From positions 124,001 to 188,000 of the forward strand of contig JBECUI020000029.1 in the NCBI GenBank assembly GCA_040954595.2: DNA of 64,000 bases, in the 5' to 3' direction. The stretch's first letter is position 1. Every line of letters begins with the position of its first letter. The DNA is from Balanoglossus misakiensis. Taxonomy: Eukaryota; Hemichordata. The notes beneath the pieces were generated by a model. The model worked only from the letters and a program-made list of their open reading frames with translations. It made no database searches and was not told the origin of the DNA. The translations under genes were made by a program, and so were the position numbers. Below are positions 14,801 through 23,417 of the stretch, piece by piece.

Positions 14801-16103
14801 AAAGTTCCACGCCGCCCACCACAGATGCCAGCATTCATTCATGCGAGTGAGTGTAATTGCAAATTTGCCTATTCTAGATCTGTAATGGAAATGGAGAAAG
14901 TACCTTATATTTTCTGTAAAATAGACATTTAATTGGCAAGCCGTCCTGCATCAATTATTAATTGTGTACATGCACTAAAGCGCCCTCACTGCTGGGTGTG
15001 TTGTATGGTCTTTAACCCTGTTTCAAATTAGAGTACTTTCTGCAATTTCAAGACAGATCTTACGTGCCATTGGAGAGCTCCATTGACTGGTCATTCATAC
15101 TGTTTTCATTCATTCATTGCGGCATCAATATATTTTATCTATTCTAGCCAAAGAGCTTGGCACCTGTTGAAATGAACTCATCTGCTGTGGGCCAGTTTAT
15201 TGGTGGCAGTTGAGCTGAGGAGAGCACCTTCCTTCCCGGCACGCCACCAAGTAAAGTTCCACGCCGCCCACCACAGATGCCAGCATTCATTCATGCGAGT
15301 GAGTGTAATTGCAAATTTGCCTATTCTAGATCTGTAATGGAAATGGAGAAAGTACCTTATATTTTCTGTAAAATAGACATTTAATTGGCAAGCCGTCCTG
15401 CATCAATTATTAATTGTGTACATGCACTAAAGCGCCCTCACTGCTGGGTGTGTTGTATGGTCTTTAACCCTGTTTCAAATTAGAGTACTTTCTGCAATTT
15501 CAAGACAGATCTTACGTGCCATTGGAGAGCTCCATTGACTGGTCATTCATACTGTTTTCATTCATTCATTGCGGCATCAATATATTTTATCTATTCTAGC
15601 CAAAGAGCTTGGCACCTGTTGAAATGAACTCATCTGCTGTGGGCCAGTTTATTGGTGGCAGTTGAGCTGAGGAGAGCACCTTCCTTCCCGGCACGCCACC
15701 AAGTAAAGTTCCACGCCGCCCACCACAGATGCCAGCATTCATTCATGCGAGTGAGTGTAATTGCAAATTTGCCTATTCTAGATCTGTAATGGAAATGGAG
15801 AAAGTACCTTATATTTTCTGTAAAATAGACATTTAATTGGCAAGCCGTCCTGCATCAATTATTAATTGTGTACATGCACTAAAGCGCCCTCACTGCTGGG
15901 TGTGTTGTATGGTCTTTAACCCTGTTTCAAATTAGAGTACTTTCTGCAATTTCAAGACAGATCTTACGTGCCATTGGAGAGCTCCATTGACTGGTCATTC
16001 ATACTGTTTTCATTCATTCATTGCGGCATCAATATATTTTATCTATTCTAGCCAAAGAGCTTGGCACCTGTTGAAATGAACTCATCTGCTGTGGGCCAGT
16101 TTA
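8861..16103. repeat. Higher-order repeat unit, 7243 bp, second copy
   Basis: Repeats the preceding 20-monomer order exactly. All diagnostic short monomers recur 7243 bp later, for example 1618 to 8861 to 16104, 3336 to 10579, and 5601 to 12844. A third unit starts at 16104 and is cut short by the module at 16885. Confidence 0.9.
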
Positions 16104-16870
16104 TTGGTGGCAGTTGAGCTGAGGAGAGCACCTTCTTTCCCGGCACGCCACCAAGTAAAGTTCCACGCCGCCCACCACAGATGCCAGCATTCATTCATGC
16201 GAGTGAGTGTAATTGCAAATTTGCCTATTTACGTGCCATTGGAGAGCTCCATTGACTGGTCATTCATACTGTTTTCATTCATTCATTGCGGCATCAATAT
16301 ATTTTATCTATTCTAGCCAAAGAGCTTGGCACCTGTTGAAATGAACTCATCTGCTGTGGGCCAGTTTATTGGTGGCAGTTGAGCTGAGGAGAGCACCTTC
16401 CTTCCCGGCACGCCACCAAGTAAAGTTCCACGCCGCCCACCACAGATGCCAGCATTCATTCATGCGAGTGAGTGTAATTGCAAATTTGCCTATTCTAGAT
16501 CTGTAATGGAAATGGAGAAAGTACCTTATATTTTCTGTAAAATAGACATTTAATTGGCAAGCCGTCCTGCATCAATTATTAATTGTGTACATGCACTAAA
16601 GCGCCCTCACTGCTGGGTGTGTTGTATGGTCTTTAACCCTGTTTCAAATTAGAGTACTTTCTGCAATTTCAAGACAGATCTTACGTGCCATTGGAGAGCT
16701 CCATTGACTGGTCATTCATACTGTTTTCATTCATTCATTGCGGCATCAATATATTTTATCTATTCTAGCCAAAGAGCTTGGCACCTGTTGAAATGAACTC
16801 ATCTGCTGTGGGCCAGTTTATTGGTGGCAGTTGAGCTGAGGAGAGCACCTTCCTTCCCGGCACGCCACCA

Positions 16871-17772
16871 AGTAAAGTTCCACGTGCATTCCTGGCCCTG
16901 GTTTTATTTATGTTTACAGACAATATTGCATTTTTGTACAAGTATTTTAATCAACTATAAATTTTGAATGTGTCATTTACCTGAACCGGTCATGTTGACC
17001 AGAATGATACATTTCTGCCTTCACTCACCCTATAAATATGTGATTGAGACATAGGTCATTTGCATAAGCTAACATACCAGAAAGTAAGCATATCTGTTGT
17101 TTTCCCTGTGTCACTGCCATCAAAGTAAAAATTAGACGTTGTGTAGAGCAAACTCCAATTTTTTGTTCTCAATAAACATGGATGAATTACATAGAATGTG
17201 TTTGTTGTTTACAGTCTTTAAATGACACATTAGATTATGCACTTTACAAAACGTTTCTGAGAAACAAGTGACTAACTAGTTTCTTTCCACTGTGGCCAAC
17301 GTGGTTCACTGTTTGTGTCAGAATCTCTCTGTTTTGCAAGGATTTTGAAATCATAGTGGTGACATGCATAGTGAAAATCAGCTACTTTCAAATGTCCGTC
17401 ATGTTCATGCTGTAATTGAATTTTCAAAGCTGGGCTGGCGTGTTTTTTCTTATTTACATAAGTATCACACTTTATACATGTATCTTCATGGGGTTTTTTG
17501 AGTCCCGTATTTAGGTCCTCTCTCACAATTTTACGAAATATCGTATAACTGACAGTTGTTCTTCCCAGAAGAGATTGGTTGGTTATGAACTCTCGGTGTA
17601 ACTGCGATATACTGTGGGCCGGCGCCAGGTACGGTTTAAATCGAGGATTCCTGCAGTAGTGAGATTCTACAATTCTGTGCCTGCGTACGTGTTCAGTGAT
17701 ATCAGTCAGCAAATTTGGATTGAGTTTCCGACGATGCCCTTTGTGTCGGCCCCTTGCATCTGGCATCAGACC
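16871..17772. repeat. Left member of 902 bp direct tandem duplication
   Basis: 16871-17772 and 17773-18674 match almost base for base at an offset of 902 bp. Both begin with AGTAAAGTTCCA, which in the left member is the last piece of satellite. The duplication therefore includes about 14 bp of satellite edge and must post-date the join of module and satellite. A few substitutions separate the members (for example ATCTGTTG versus ATCTGATG). Confidence 0.9.
17272..17766 (-). pseudogene. 5'-truncated duplicate of transposase N-half
   Basis: Open for 164 codons, matching residues 155-318 of the intact neighbour at 18174-19130, with two visible amino-acid differences (Ala for Asp in the PDHSIS stretch, Lys for Arg in the GLRKPHE stretch). 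It lacks the first 154 residues, including the Cys-rich region. Immediately upstream lies repeated module end rather than a promoter, so I read it as a by-product of the 902 bp duplication. The frame is intact, so a short product starting at the internal Met cannot be excluded. Confidence 0.85.
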
Positions 17773-18674
17773 AGTAAAGTTCCATGTGCATTCCTGGCCC
17801 TGGTTTTATTTATGTTTACAGACAATATTGCATTTTTGTACAAGTATTTTAATCAACTATAAATTTTGAATGTGTCATTTACCTGAACCGGTCATGTTGA
17901 CCAGAATGATACATTTCTGCCTTCACTCACCCTATAAATATGTGATTGAGACATAGGTCATTTGCATAAGCTAACATACCAGAAAGTAAGCATATCTGAT
18001 GTTTTCCCTGTGTCACTGCCATCAAAGTAAAAATTAGACGTTGTGTAGAGCAAACTCCAATTTTTTGTTCTCAATAAACATGGATGAATTACATAGAATG
18101 TGTTTGTTGTTTACAGTCTTTAAATGACACATTAGATTATGCACTTTACAAAACGTTTCTGAGAAACAAGTGACTAACTAGTTTCTTTCCACTGTGGCCA
18201 ACGTGGTTCACTGTTTGTGTCAGAATCTCTCTGTTTTGCAAGGATTTTGAAATCATAGTGGTGACATGCATAGTGAAAATCAGCTACTTTCAAATGTCCG
18301 TCATGTTCATGCTGTAATTGAATTTTCAAAGCTGGGCTGGCGTGTTTTTTCTTATTTACATAAGTATCACACTTTATACATGTATCTTCATGGGGTTTTC
18401 TGAGTCCCGTATTTAGGTCCTCTCTCACAATTTTACGAAATATCGTATAACTGACAGTTGTTCTTCCCAGAAGAGATTGGTTGGTTATGAACTCTCGGTG
18501 TAACTGCGATATACTGTGGTCCGGTGCCAGGTACGGTTTAAATCGAGGATTCCTGCAGTAGTGAGATTCTACAATTCTGTGCCTGCGTACGTGTTCAGTG
18601 ATATCAGTCAGCAAATTTGGATTGAGTTTCCGACGATGCCCTTTGTGTCGGCCCCTTGCATCTGGCATCAGACC
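17773..18674. repeat. Right member of 902 bp tandem duplication
   Basis: Contains the 3' flank and the last 164 codons of the intact minus-strand transposase-half gene. The repeat ends inside that gene at about 18674, where the intact copy continues and the left member instead runs into AGTAAAGTTCC. Confidence 0.9.
17805..17810 (-). terminator. Candidate polyadenylation signal for transposase N-half
   Basis: TTTATT on the plus strand reads AATAAA on the minus strand, about 360 bp past the stop codon of the minus-strand gene. The same hexamer recurs at 16903-16908 behind the truncated duplicate. Confidence 0.35.
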
Positions 18675-19130
18675 AGTTGAACAGTGCATCATTTTGCTTA
18701 GAACGGTTCTAGTCCGCCTCTCACTAATGCCAAATAATTTCAGGAATGCATTTTTGCAGACAGTAACCGTTTCACCGCCTTCATTCACCAGGTGATAACG
18801 AACCGATTTCTTGTGTGACTTCATCTGCATATCCATCAGTTTGTAGAGCATCAAGTTCTGTTCATTATACACGCGACCATCAAAATATTTTCTCGTGGTG
18901 CCTAAAACATGCGTACTCCCAAGCTTCCGCATACAATTCCCTTGAACGCAGGCGCATTCCAAGGAAAGACTGTCAATATCTGGAAAAGGGCGATTTTTCC
19001 TTGGTTTTTGTCTCGGACACGTCTTTTTAGAATTCCTACGTGGCTTGTTGGCTCGAGCTGACAGTTCGGTTCTGCGTTGCTGCCACACAGGAATGGGTTC
19101 CCACGCATAAGCAACTCCCCGGCAGGCCAT
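18174..19130 (-). CDS. Transposase-like protein, N-terminal half (318 aa)
   Basis: Seen: an intact 318-codon frame. The ATG at 19130 sits in a strong Kozak context (GTGACCATGG); a GTG two codons upstream was not taken as start in a eukaryote. A basic N-terminus (residues 20-48) is followed by a Cys cluster CACVQGNC (59-66), a VCKNAFLKLFGIS helix (about 124-136), the motif DARGRHKGHRRK (157-168), ESHYCR (188-193), a LHREF/SYTIFRKI region (210-234) and DTCIKCD (249-255). Known: this order is typical of the N-terminal part of a large family of animal transposase-like proteins, often annotated with DUF7869, whose catalytic RNase H-like part normally follows DTCxxCD in the same chain. Here the protein stops about 65 residues later, just where the first catalytic strand should start; the missing part is encoded by the divergent neighbour at 19178. 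Inference: DNA-binding and structural half of a split transposase. The family name is moderately sure; Sola-type is one possibility. Confidence 0.72.
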   Translation of the reverse strand: MACRGVAYAWEPIPVWQQRRTELSARANKPRRNSKKTCPRQKPRKNRPFPDIDSLSLECACVQGNCMRKLGSTHVLGTTRKYFDGRVYNEQNLMLYKLMDMQMKSHKKSVRYHLVNEGGETVTVCKNAFLKLFGISERRTRTVLSKMMHCSTGLMPDARGRHKGHRRKLNPNLLTDITEHVRRHRIVESHYCRNPRFKPYLAPDHSISQLHREFITNQSLLGRTTVSYTIFRKIVREDLNTGLRKPHEDTCIKCDTYVNKKKHASPALKIQLQHEHDGHLKVADFHYACHHYDFKILAKQRDSDTNSEPRWPQWKETS

Positions 19131-19177
19131 GGTCACAGCTGAAGTATTTGTTCAAGTACTGACTGACTAAACGCGGC
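19131..19177. promoter_or_regulatory. 47 bp head-to-head intergenic region
   Basis: Separates two strong-Kozak ATGs pointing away from each other. It contains an E-box CAGCTG and no TATA. An in-frame TGA at 19160-19162 closes the plus-strand frame. It is too short for two separate promoters outside the coding regions, so the transcripts presumably start from a shared bidirectional element or overlap at their 5' ends. Confidence 0.5.
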
Positions 19178-20311
19178 ATGGAACAAACGAACGAACGACT
19201 TCACGTTCGGAAAAAAAATCGTTGCGAGCTGTTGGGTGCATGCCTCTATAGTTGTCGGCAACCGTTCTTTTTTATTGCTAAACAATGCTGTCAGAGCATG
19301 GAAGGTGTGGTGGAAAACGAACAGAGGTTTTGTACGACCAACGATTGGATGGTGCTACATATGGACTTCCACAAGTCATTGCCGGTTCCTAAACTCAGCT
19401 CTGAAGACTTTTACTTTAAATCGAAATTGCAAATGAAGCTCCTTGGAATTTACAACGGGACAACGGAAAAGATGCATTGTTATGTATGGACAGAGCTCGA
19501 TAGCAGAAAGTCTCCCGATGAAGTTATTACCTGTCTAAATCACTTTTTTTATAACTCGGGTGTGACCAGCAGACATGCAGTTATTTACAGCGACAACTGC
19601 CGTGCCGAATTCAAGTGTGGGAAGTTAATGTTTTACTATGACTATCTGTTACGAAAGGGCGTGTTTCGACGAATTGACTATAAAACTCTTGTGGCTGGAC
19701 ACACGTACTCCACCTGTGACCGAGTTTTTGCGTCCATTGAAAGGCATGCAAGTCGTTTCCAGAGTATAGAGACACCTCACGATTGGACATCTGTGATTCG
19801 AGGATCTTCTCTGAATGGGAACATTGGAGTTACGGAGATGACTCACAGAGACTTTTTCAATTATTCTGATTTCCTGAAAAATGAGTACGTTGTGCGTTAT
19901 GCAGATACAAACAATGTAACTTTTTACTACCAAGCCATGCACTATTTTAATTTTGGAGAAGGAGAAAGGCTTGATACCGACGGCAACCTCAGAACATTTA
20001 GTCATGCAGATAAAGTTTGGGTGAGAACATCTCTAGATCCAAGCGAGACCCCGATTGTAGTCGACTTTAGAAAGAAGAAGCAGAACCGGCGTTTACAAGA
20101 TTGTACGCTGAACAAACTTTATCAGGAACGTCGACCACTGGCGAGCAAAGTTTGGCGGGATCTTCAGAGTTTAGCCAAAAATTACCTGTCTCCGGAGGCA
20201 ATAGAATTTTATAGGAATCTACCGCTTCAGGAGAGTAGTGGCACCTCTGCAGACCCGTACGCCTTTCATGATGATGACGACGACGATGATGATGATATGG
20301 GCGGTGGTTGA
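19178..20311 (+). CDS. Transposase-like protein, C-terminal catalytic half (377 aa)
   Basis: Seen: intact 377-codon frame; ATG in Kozak context GCGGCATGG with an in-frame stop just upstream. Residues 57-72 (WMVLHMDFHKSLPVPK) look like the first RNase H-fold strand with catalytic Asp63. YVWTELDSRKSPDEV (102-116), IYSDNC (136-141, Asp139) and GHTYSTCDRVFASIE (174-188, Asp181/Glu188) supply the second and third acidic positions. The first 50 residues are Cys-rich and unlike usual family members; residues 365-373 form an acidic Asp run. Known: these motifs belong to the DDE/D catalytic part of DUF7869-type transposase-like proteins. The DNA-binding half is encoded divergently at 18174-19130. Inference: catalytic subunit needing the other half in trans. 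Reconstitution is unproven, and the acidic triad is assigned by eye. Confidence 0.75.
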   Translation: MEQTNERLHVRKKNRCELLGACLYSCRQPFFFIAKQCCQSMEGVVENEQRFCTTNDWMVLHMDFHKSLPVPKLSSEDFYFKSKLQMKLLGIYNGTTEKMHCYVWTELDSRKSPDEVITCLNHFFYNSGVTSRHAVIYSDNCRAEFKCGKLMFYYDYLLRKGVFRRIDYKTLVAGHTYSTCDRVFASIERHASRFQSIETPHDWTSVIRGSSLNGNIGVTEMTHRDFFNYSDFLKNEYVVRYADTNNVTFYYQAMHYFNFGEGERLDTDGNLRTFSHADKVWVRTSLDPSETPIVVDFRKKKQNRRLQDCTLNKLYQERRPLASKVWRDLQSLAKNYLSPEAIEFYRNLPLQESSGTSADPYAFHDDDDDDDDDMGGG

Positions 20312-20316
20312 ATAAA
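20311..20316 (+). terminator. Polyadenylation signal overlapping the stop codon
   Basis: AATAAA begins on the last base of the TGA stop of the catalytic-half gene. A second candidate, ATTAAA, lies at 20412-20417 and is better placed for a 3' UTR. Confidence 0.45.
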
Positions 20317-20646
20317 CTGTCCTTTTCATGACGACAGTGATTTTGGATATTTGATGTGCGTGCACAGTTTATATGTAATATTTTCACACGAACGAGTTTT
20401 GACTGAATTTGATTAAAGAATGTACTCGATAATTAACAAATGTGCTGAATCGTGGTTATTATGTTGTTAATTTTTGTTTGTTTGTTTGTTTGTTTGTTTG
20501 TTTGTTTGTTTGTAAACAATTTCCGTTCATTCAACTGGCTACAAAGTTGGATTTTTGTACTGGGAAGCGATAAACTCGCACATCAAAACCGGGGAGACTC
20601 GATCATTTTTCCCTGCAGGTAGCCTGAAAAGCACCCGGGCAGAGAT
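20317..20646. other. Intergenic region with (GTTT)n microsatellite
   Basis: Non-coding gap between the catalytic half and the SET gene promoter. It holds a (GTTT)n tract at 20476-20512. No gene is visible. Confidence 0.7.
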
Positions 20647-20719
20647 TACGTCATATATGGTCCACTTTAATACGAAATTATGCAAATGTGACATTTCACG
20701 GAAACGGCGTATATAAAAG
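20647..20719 (+). promoter_or_regulatory. Core promoter of the SET gene
   Basis: In order: CRE-like TTACGTCA (20647-20654), octamer ATGCAAAT (20680-20687) and TATA box TATATAAAAG (20710-20719), about 90 bp before the ATG at 20811. Spacing is right for a start near 20740-20750. An octamer next to TATA recalls histone-type and POU-regulated promoters, but no factor can be assigned. Confidence 0.6.
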
Positions 20720-20810
20720 CGACCCTGGGCTATTGTTCGGAATGCGTCATCGACGAGAGAGTGACTGATAATTCTTCTACCTCGAGTCAACCATTCTGTA
20801 TATACTGAAC

Positions 20811-22148
20811 ATGGCTAGCTGGCGCAGGAAGAGACAAGGCAATGTGCGGTCTGTAATCAACGAACGGCACCGCTCAGTTCAGTGTCCCTTTCTTCAAAAG
20901 TGGATCGGTGAGCAATTGGTATTTTCAGGTCGTTCAGAGGATGAAGTCCAGTCCAGTACTGTATTTGAGAGCTACAAATGTTGGGTTGAAAACTATTCGT
21001 CGGCGGACAATCAAGTAATGATTATGGTTACTAAAGCTCGATTTTTCAAGGTGAGAATGATCGCATTTTTCTTTCCCCCCCCCCCCCTCCCTCCCTCCCT
21101 CCCCCAAGGGACTCGTTTTCTGTCTCTTTTAAACCTGTAACTTAACGAAAAGGAAGTTTTTCACATATCTCTTCGTTGACACTATAGCAATTTGGAGCGC
21201 GGATGCTTCAAGAGAAGAGCGTTACCAAATCAAAGTCGGCCGGGGTTAATATTTATAGAGGTGTTCGTCTGAAAGCTGGTTCGCGAAGAATCTCAACGGG
21301 GAAACCTGAGCACAGTGTACTTCAGACCAGGGCAAGGGCATTTCTTGATGACGCCAGCGTGACCGTTCCGATCGAGGTAAGAATGGTGTTTTGTTTGGAC
21401 TAGGACAATAGAACGTTGCAATGAGTGTGTCAATGGGTGTCCAAGTGCAAACGTGGTCTGCTTCTGTCCACAAATGCCATTAATTTTTGGCAGGATTTAT
21501 AAAATTGTCAATGAAGAATACAAAAATGAAAAACAACAGTTAATAGCAAACTGGTAGGATTGCAAGGGCTTGTAAAACGGTACACACTGTACCAGGAAGT
21601 TTGCAACACTAATGAAGAATGTATATGATATATTTAGGTGAGAACTGTTCGCGATCGCCGGGACGCAGGACGGTGCGCGTTTTCGACGAGGGATATTCAA
21701 GCCTGGGACGTCGTCTGCGAATACCGGGGCACGGTTATTAGCGTTGAAGAAGCTAGTCGGCGTGATGAGCTTTACAGGGCAGAGGGGAAACGACCACGCA
21801 TGTTCCATCTCTACATTGGAAAGAGACACGTTGTGTGAGTGTATCACTTAGTCGAATATATGGTCATATATTGCAAAGCATCTGTCGAAATAGAAAACGT
21901 AATATTGTCTATATTTTCCTCATTAACGCAGCATTGACGGATACGATGTCCCAGCCGGTGAAGAAAATTTAGCAGGCCTAATAAATCACAGTCAGCAGAA
22001 CGCCAACTTGGTACCGGTTCGGATCGGAGAGCGCCTGGTTTTCTTTGCAACCAGGAATCTTTGTCAGGGAGTAGAGCTTTTGTATGATTACGGTGACGGG
22101 GGTGAAGAGGATTTCTTCAGTGGTTCTCAAACTTTTCCTGAAAATTAA
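20811..22148 (+). CDS. Winged-helix + KMT5A-like SET domain protein (280 aa, 4 exons)
   Basis: Exons 20811-21050, 21188-21376, 21638-21834 and 21932-22148. All junctions are GT-AG and phases match, giving 280 aa; the ATG context is AACATGG. Residues 23-109 resemble an RFX/D5-type winged helix: a conserved Tyr-Lys-Cys-Trp stretch, then FFKQFG, ending IYRGVRLK. Residues 154-264 form a SET domain: GRCAFS (154-159), EYRG (171-174), ID (210-211), GLINHS (224-229), and ELLYDYGD (257-264) with the NH and Tyr motifs of the methyltransferase site. The order and the YDYGD ending are closest to KMT5A (H4K20 monomethyltransferase), though only about 16 residues follow. Inference: a DNA-binding lysine methyltransferase, perhaps acting on histones at the element. 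The SET call is firm, the winged helix tentative, the substrate unknown. Confidence 0.85.
21075..21105. repeat. Poly-C / (CCCT)n tract in SET intron 1
   Basis: Thirteen C followed by CTCC repeats, 25 bp after the exon 1 donor. It differs in length from copy 2 (twelve C plus one more CTCC), giving a net 3 bp shift. Confidence 0.9.
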
Positions 22149-22918
22149 GGCATTAACACATCAACGCTTCGGGGTGTCGTAACGGCGGCGCGGCGGGGGG
22201 GGGGGGGACGTGAAAATGTTTGTATCAGGAACAAAATTCCCGTGCAAATCACCTTGATCCGGGTGGGTGGACTATTCGCGACAAATGTTGAAATCATACA
22301 AAGCATTTTACTTAATTAACCCATTTTTTTCATTTATTTGTTTACAGTTTACAACGTCATAGAGAAGTTGAACTAGAGACTGGATCAGCGTGGGTGACAC
22401 CATAGTACACCAATGTTTTCTTCAGTTTGATTCAATTGTAATTTAAAACTGAGATTGCCTAACGCTTTCCCAGATTTTTTTAACCACTGAGAAACTGTGG
22501 GTTTTTTTCTGGGTTTTGGTGCGAGGTGATCTCAGTCAGTGGTGTTAATTTAATTAATCATTTTCTTTTCCTATTTACGTCGACTGAAATGTATTTTGAT
22601 AGGTGATAGTCATACCATAAAAAAAATCTTACGGCGCGACTGCCAAAATGTACATTTATTTGTCCGTTCCAAGTTATTTTGTGTATGTGTGATGGGTGCC
22701 GGTGACTGTGCAGGGTTGATTTCCCTAGAGCGACTGTTATATTCGTTTTCCAACGATGATGAATTTACATGTTATTTGCTTGGCATTTTGACGCAGAGAC
22801 ACTTCTGAAAACACAAACCTATTAATTATGCCACGGGTGTAAATTGATCACATTAAAAGAGGCTTTAGACGTTTGCCGCGAGCTCCTGGTGGGCAGAATC
22901 TTGTCAGCCCAAATTTGA
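22149..22918. other. Intergenic region after the SET gene
   Basis: Contains a 13-base G run (22195-22207; 16 in copy 2), AT-rich sequence and a possible poly(A) signal ATTAAA at 22852-22857. A 70-codon open stretch near 22600 has no recognisable features and is not called. Confidence 0.6.
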
Positions 22919-22937
22919 CTATAAGTACATAGCCAAT
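22919..22937 (+). promoter_or_regulatory. Weak promoter elements of nuclease gene
   Basis: TATA-like CTATAA (22919-22924), and CCAAT (22933-22937) lying downstream of it. The order is not canonical, so this is only a candidate. A start near 22950 would exclude the upstream in-frame ATG at 22941 and favour 23052. Confidence 0.25.
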
Positions 22938-23051
22938 GATGTGACGCTCTCCCACATCCTTCGCCGCGCCTTTTCGCTGATTTACAGCATCTTGCGTAAA
23001 CACTGTCATTTGATCTTGCTTGGCAGAAGTCAACTTGCTCTATACTACATT

Positions 23052-23417
23052 ATGGCGGCCAAGCTCAACTGCATATCAGATAATGCCAAGGAGCGTTTGA
23101 GAGGCATCCTCGCCAGAAGGAGTCGCGTTTCCGGTGACTGTGTGCTCTGGACGGGTGCAGCTTGTCGAAACGGCTATGGCTCTATTACGTTCAGAGATGA
23201 GAACACTCTAACCGCCTATGTCCATCACATTGCACTCCTAATTAACGGAGTGCAATTGGTGGGCAGGCGGTTAGAGTGTTCTCATCTTTGCAACGAAAAG
23301 CTATGCATCCGCCCAGAGCACATTGTCCAGGAAACGCGACTCCTAAACATTTCACGAAAGACGTGCTTTAAATCCCCAAAAGGGGAGTGTCACCACGATC
23401 CCAGGTGCCTAAGGTGA
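23052..23417 (+). CDS. His-Cys box (I-PpoI-like) endonuclease (121 aa)
   Basis: Seen: the ATG at 23052 has an optimal context (ATTATGG); an in-frame ATG at 22941 would add 37 hydrophobic/basic residues and is less likely. Motifs: GDCVLWTGA with Cys30, GYG (41-43), VHH (57-59), then CSHLCNEKLC (76-85), PEH (88-90), Asn99, SRKTC (Cys105), and C113-H115-C119. Known: in I-PpoI the active site is His98/Asn119 and zinc sites are C41/C100/C105/H110 and C125/C132/H134/C138. Spacings here match (H78, N99; C30, C80, C85, H90; C105, C113, H115, C119), with one extra residue between C105 and C113. The stop TGA lies inside a consensus donor AAG|GTGAGT; splicing to an acceptor at 24326 would instead end the protein nine residues after Arg121 at 24357. 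AATAAA at 23940-23945 fits the unspliced form. Inference: a structurally complete metal-dependent endonuclease, possibly dimeric. Confidence 0.82.
   Translation: MAAKLNCISDNAKERLRGILARRSRVSGDCVLWTGAACRNGYGSITFRDENTLTAYVHHIALLINGVQLVGRRLECSHLCNEKLCIRPEHIVQETRLLNISRKTCFKSPKGECHHDPRCLR
23195..23287. repeat. Nested perfect inverted repeats inside the nuclease gene
   Basis: The outer arms 23195-23216 and 23266-23287 are perfect 22 bp complements. The inner arms 23229-23238 (ATTGCACTCC) and 23247-23256 (GGAGTGCAAT) are perfect 10 bp complements, with nearly the same centre (23241 versus 23242.5). The hairpin covers codons just before the catalytic His motif. Confidence 0.92.

Larger units (their letters stand above)
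1..16884. repeat. Satellite array 1 (265/274/275/452 bp monomers)
   Basis: Head-to-tail monomers fill the whole stretch and are nearly identical to one another. Two size classes alternate: a 452 bp long form and a short form of 265, 274 or 275 bp. Taking the shared TTGGTGGCAG as monomer start, monomers begin at 262, 714, 1166, 1618, 1883, 2335, 2610, 3062, 3336, 3601, 4053 and so on. Point variants are few, for example CTTCCTTCCC versus CTTCTTTCCC, and CCAAAGAG versus CCGAAGAG at 5097. Such homogeneity implies recent amplification or conversion. The array stops inside a monomer at about 16884, where module copy 1 begins. No coding gene is supported in it. Confidence 0.97.

Noticed and set aside
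1-16884. CRISPR-like array
   Set aside because: There are no unique spacers between repeats; monomers are contiguous satellite in a eukaryotic context.
1-16884. CENP-B box in the monomer
   Set aside because: The CCCGGCACGCC stretch does not fit the CENP-B box consensus on either strand.
19649-20005. Open frames antisense to the catalytic half, and other frames overlapping the called genes
   Set aside because: Shadows of the real coding strand; no motifs or starts of their own.
20811-22148. Host KMT5A gene
   Set aside because: The N-terminus is not that of KMT5A, and the gene is duplicated within a satellite-embedded module next to transposase halves; an element-borne relative fits better.
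22596-22808. 70-codon open frame after the SET gene
   Set aside because: No ATG context support, motif or splice link; composition resembles flanking non-coding DNA.
22941-23051. 37-residue N-terminal extension of the nuclease
   Set aside because: The upstream ATG probably precedes the transcription start; the ATG at 23052 has the better Kozak context and gives a family-like N-terminus.
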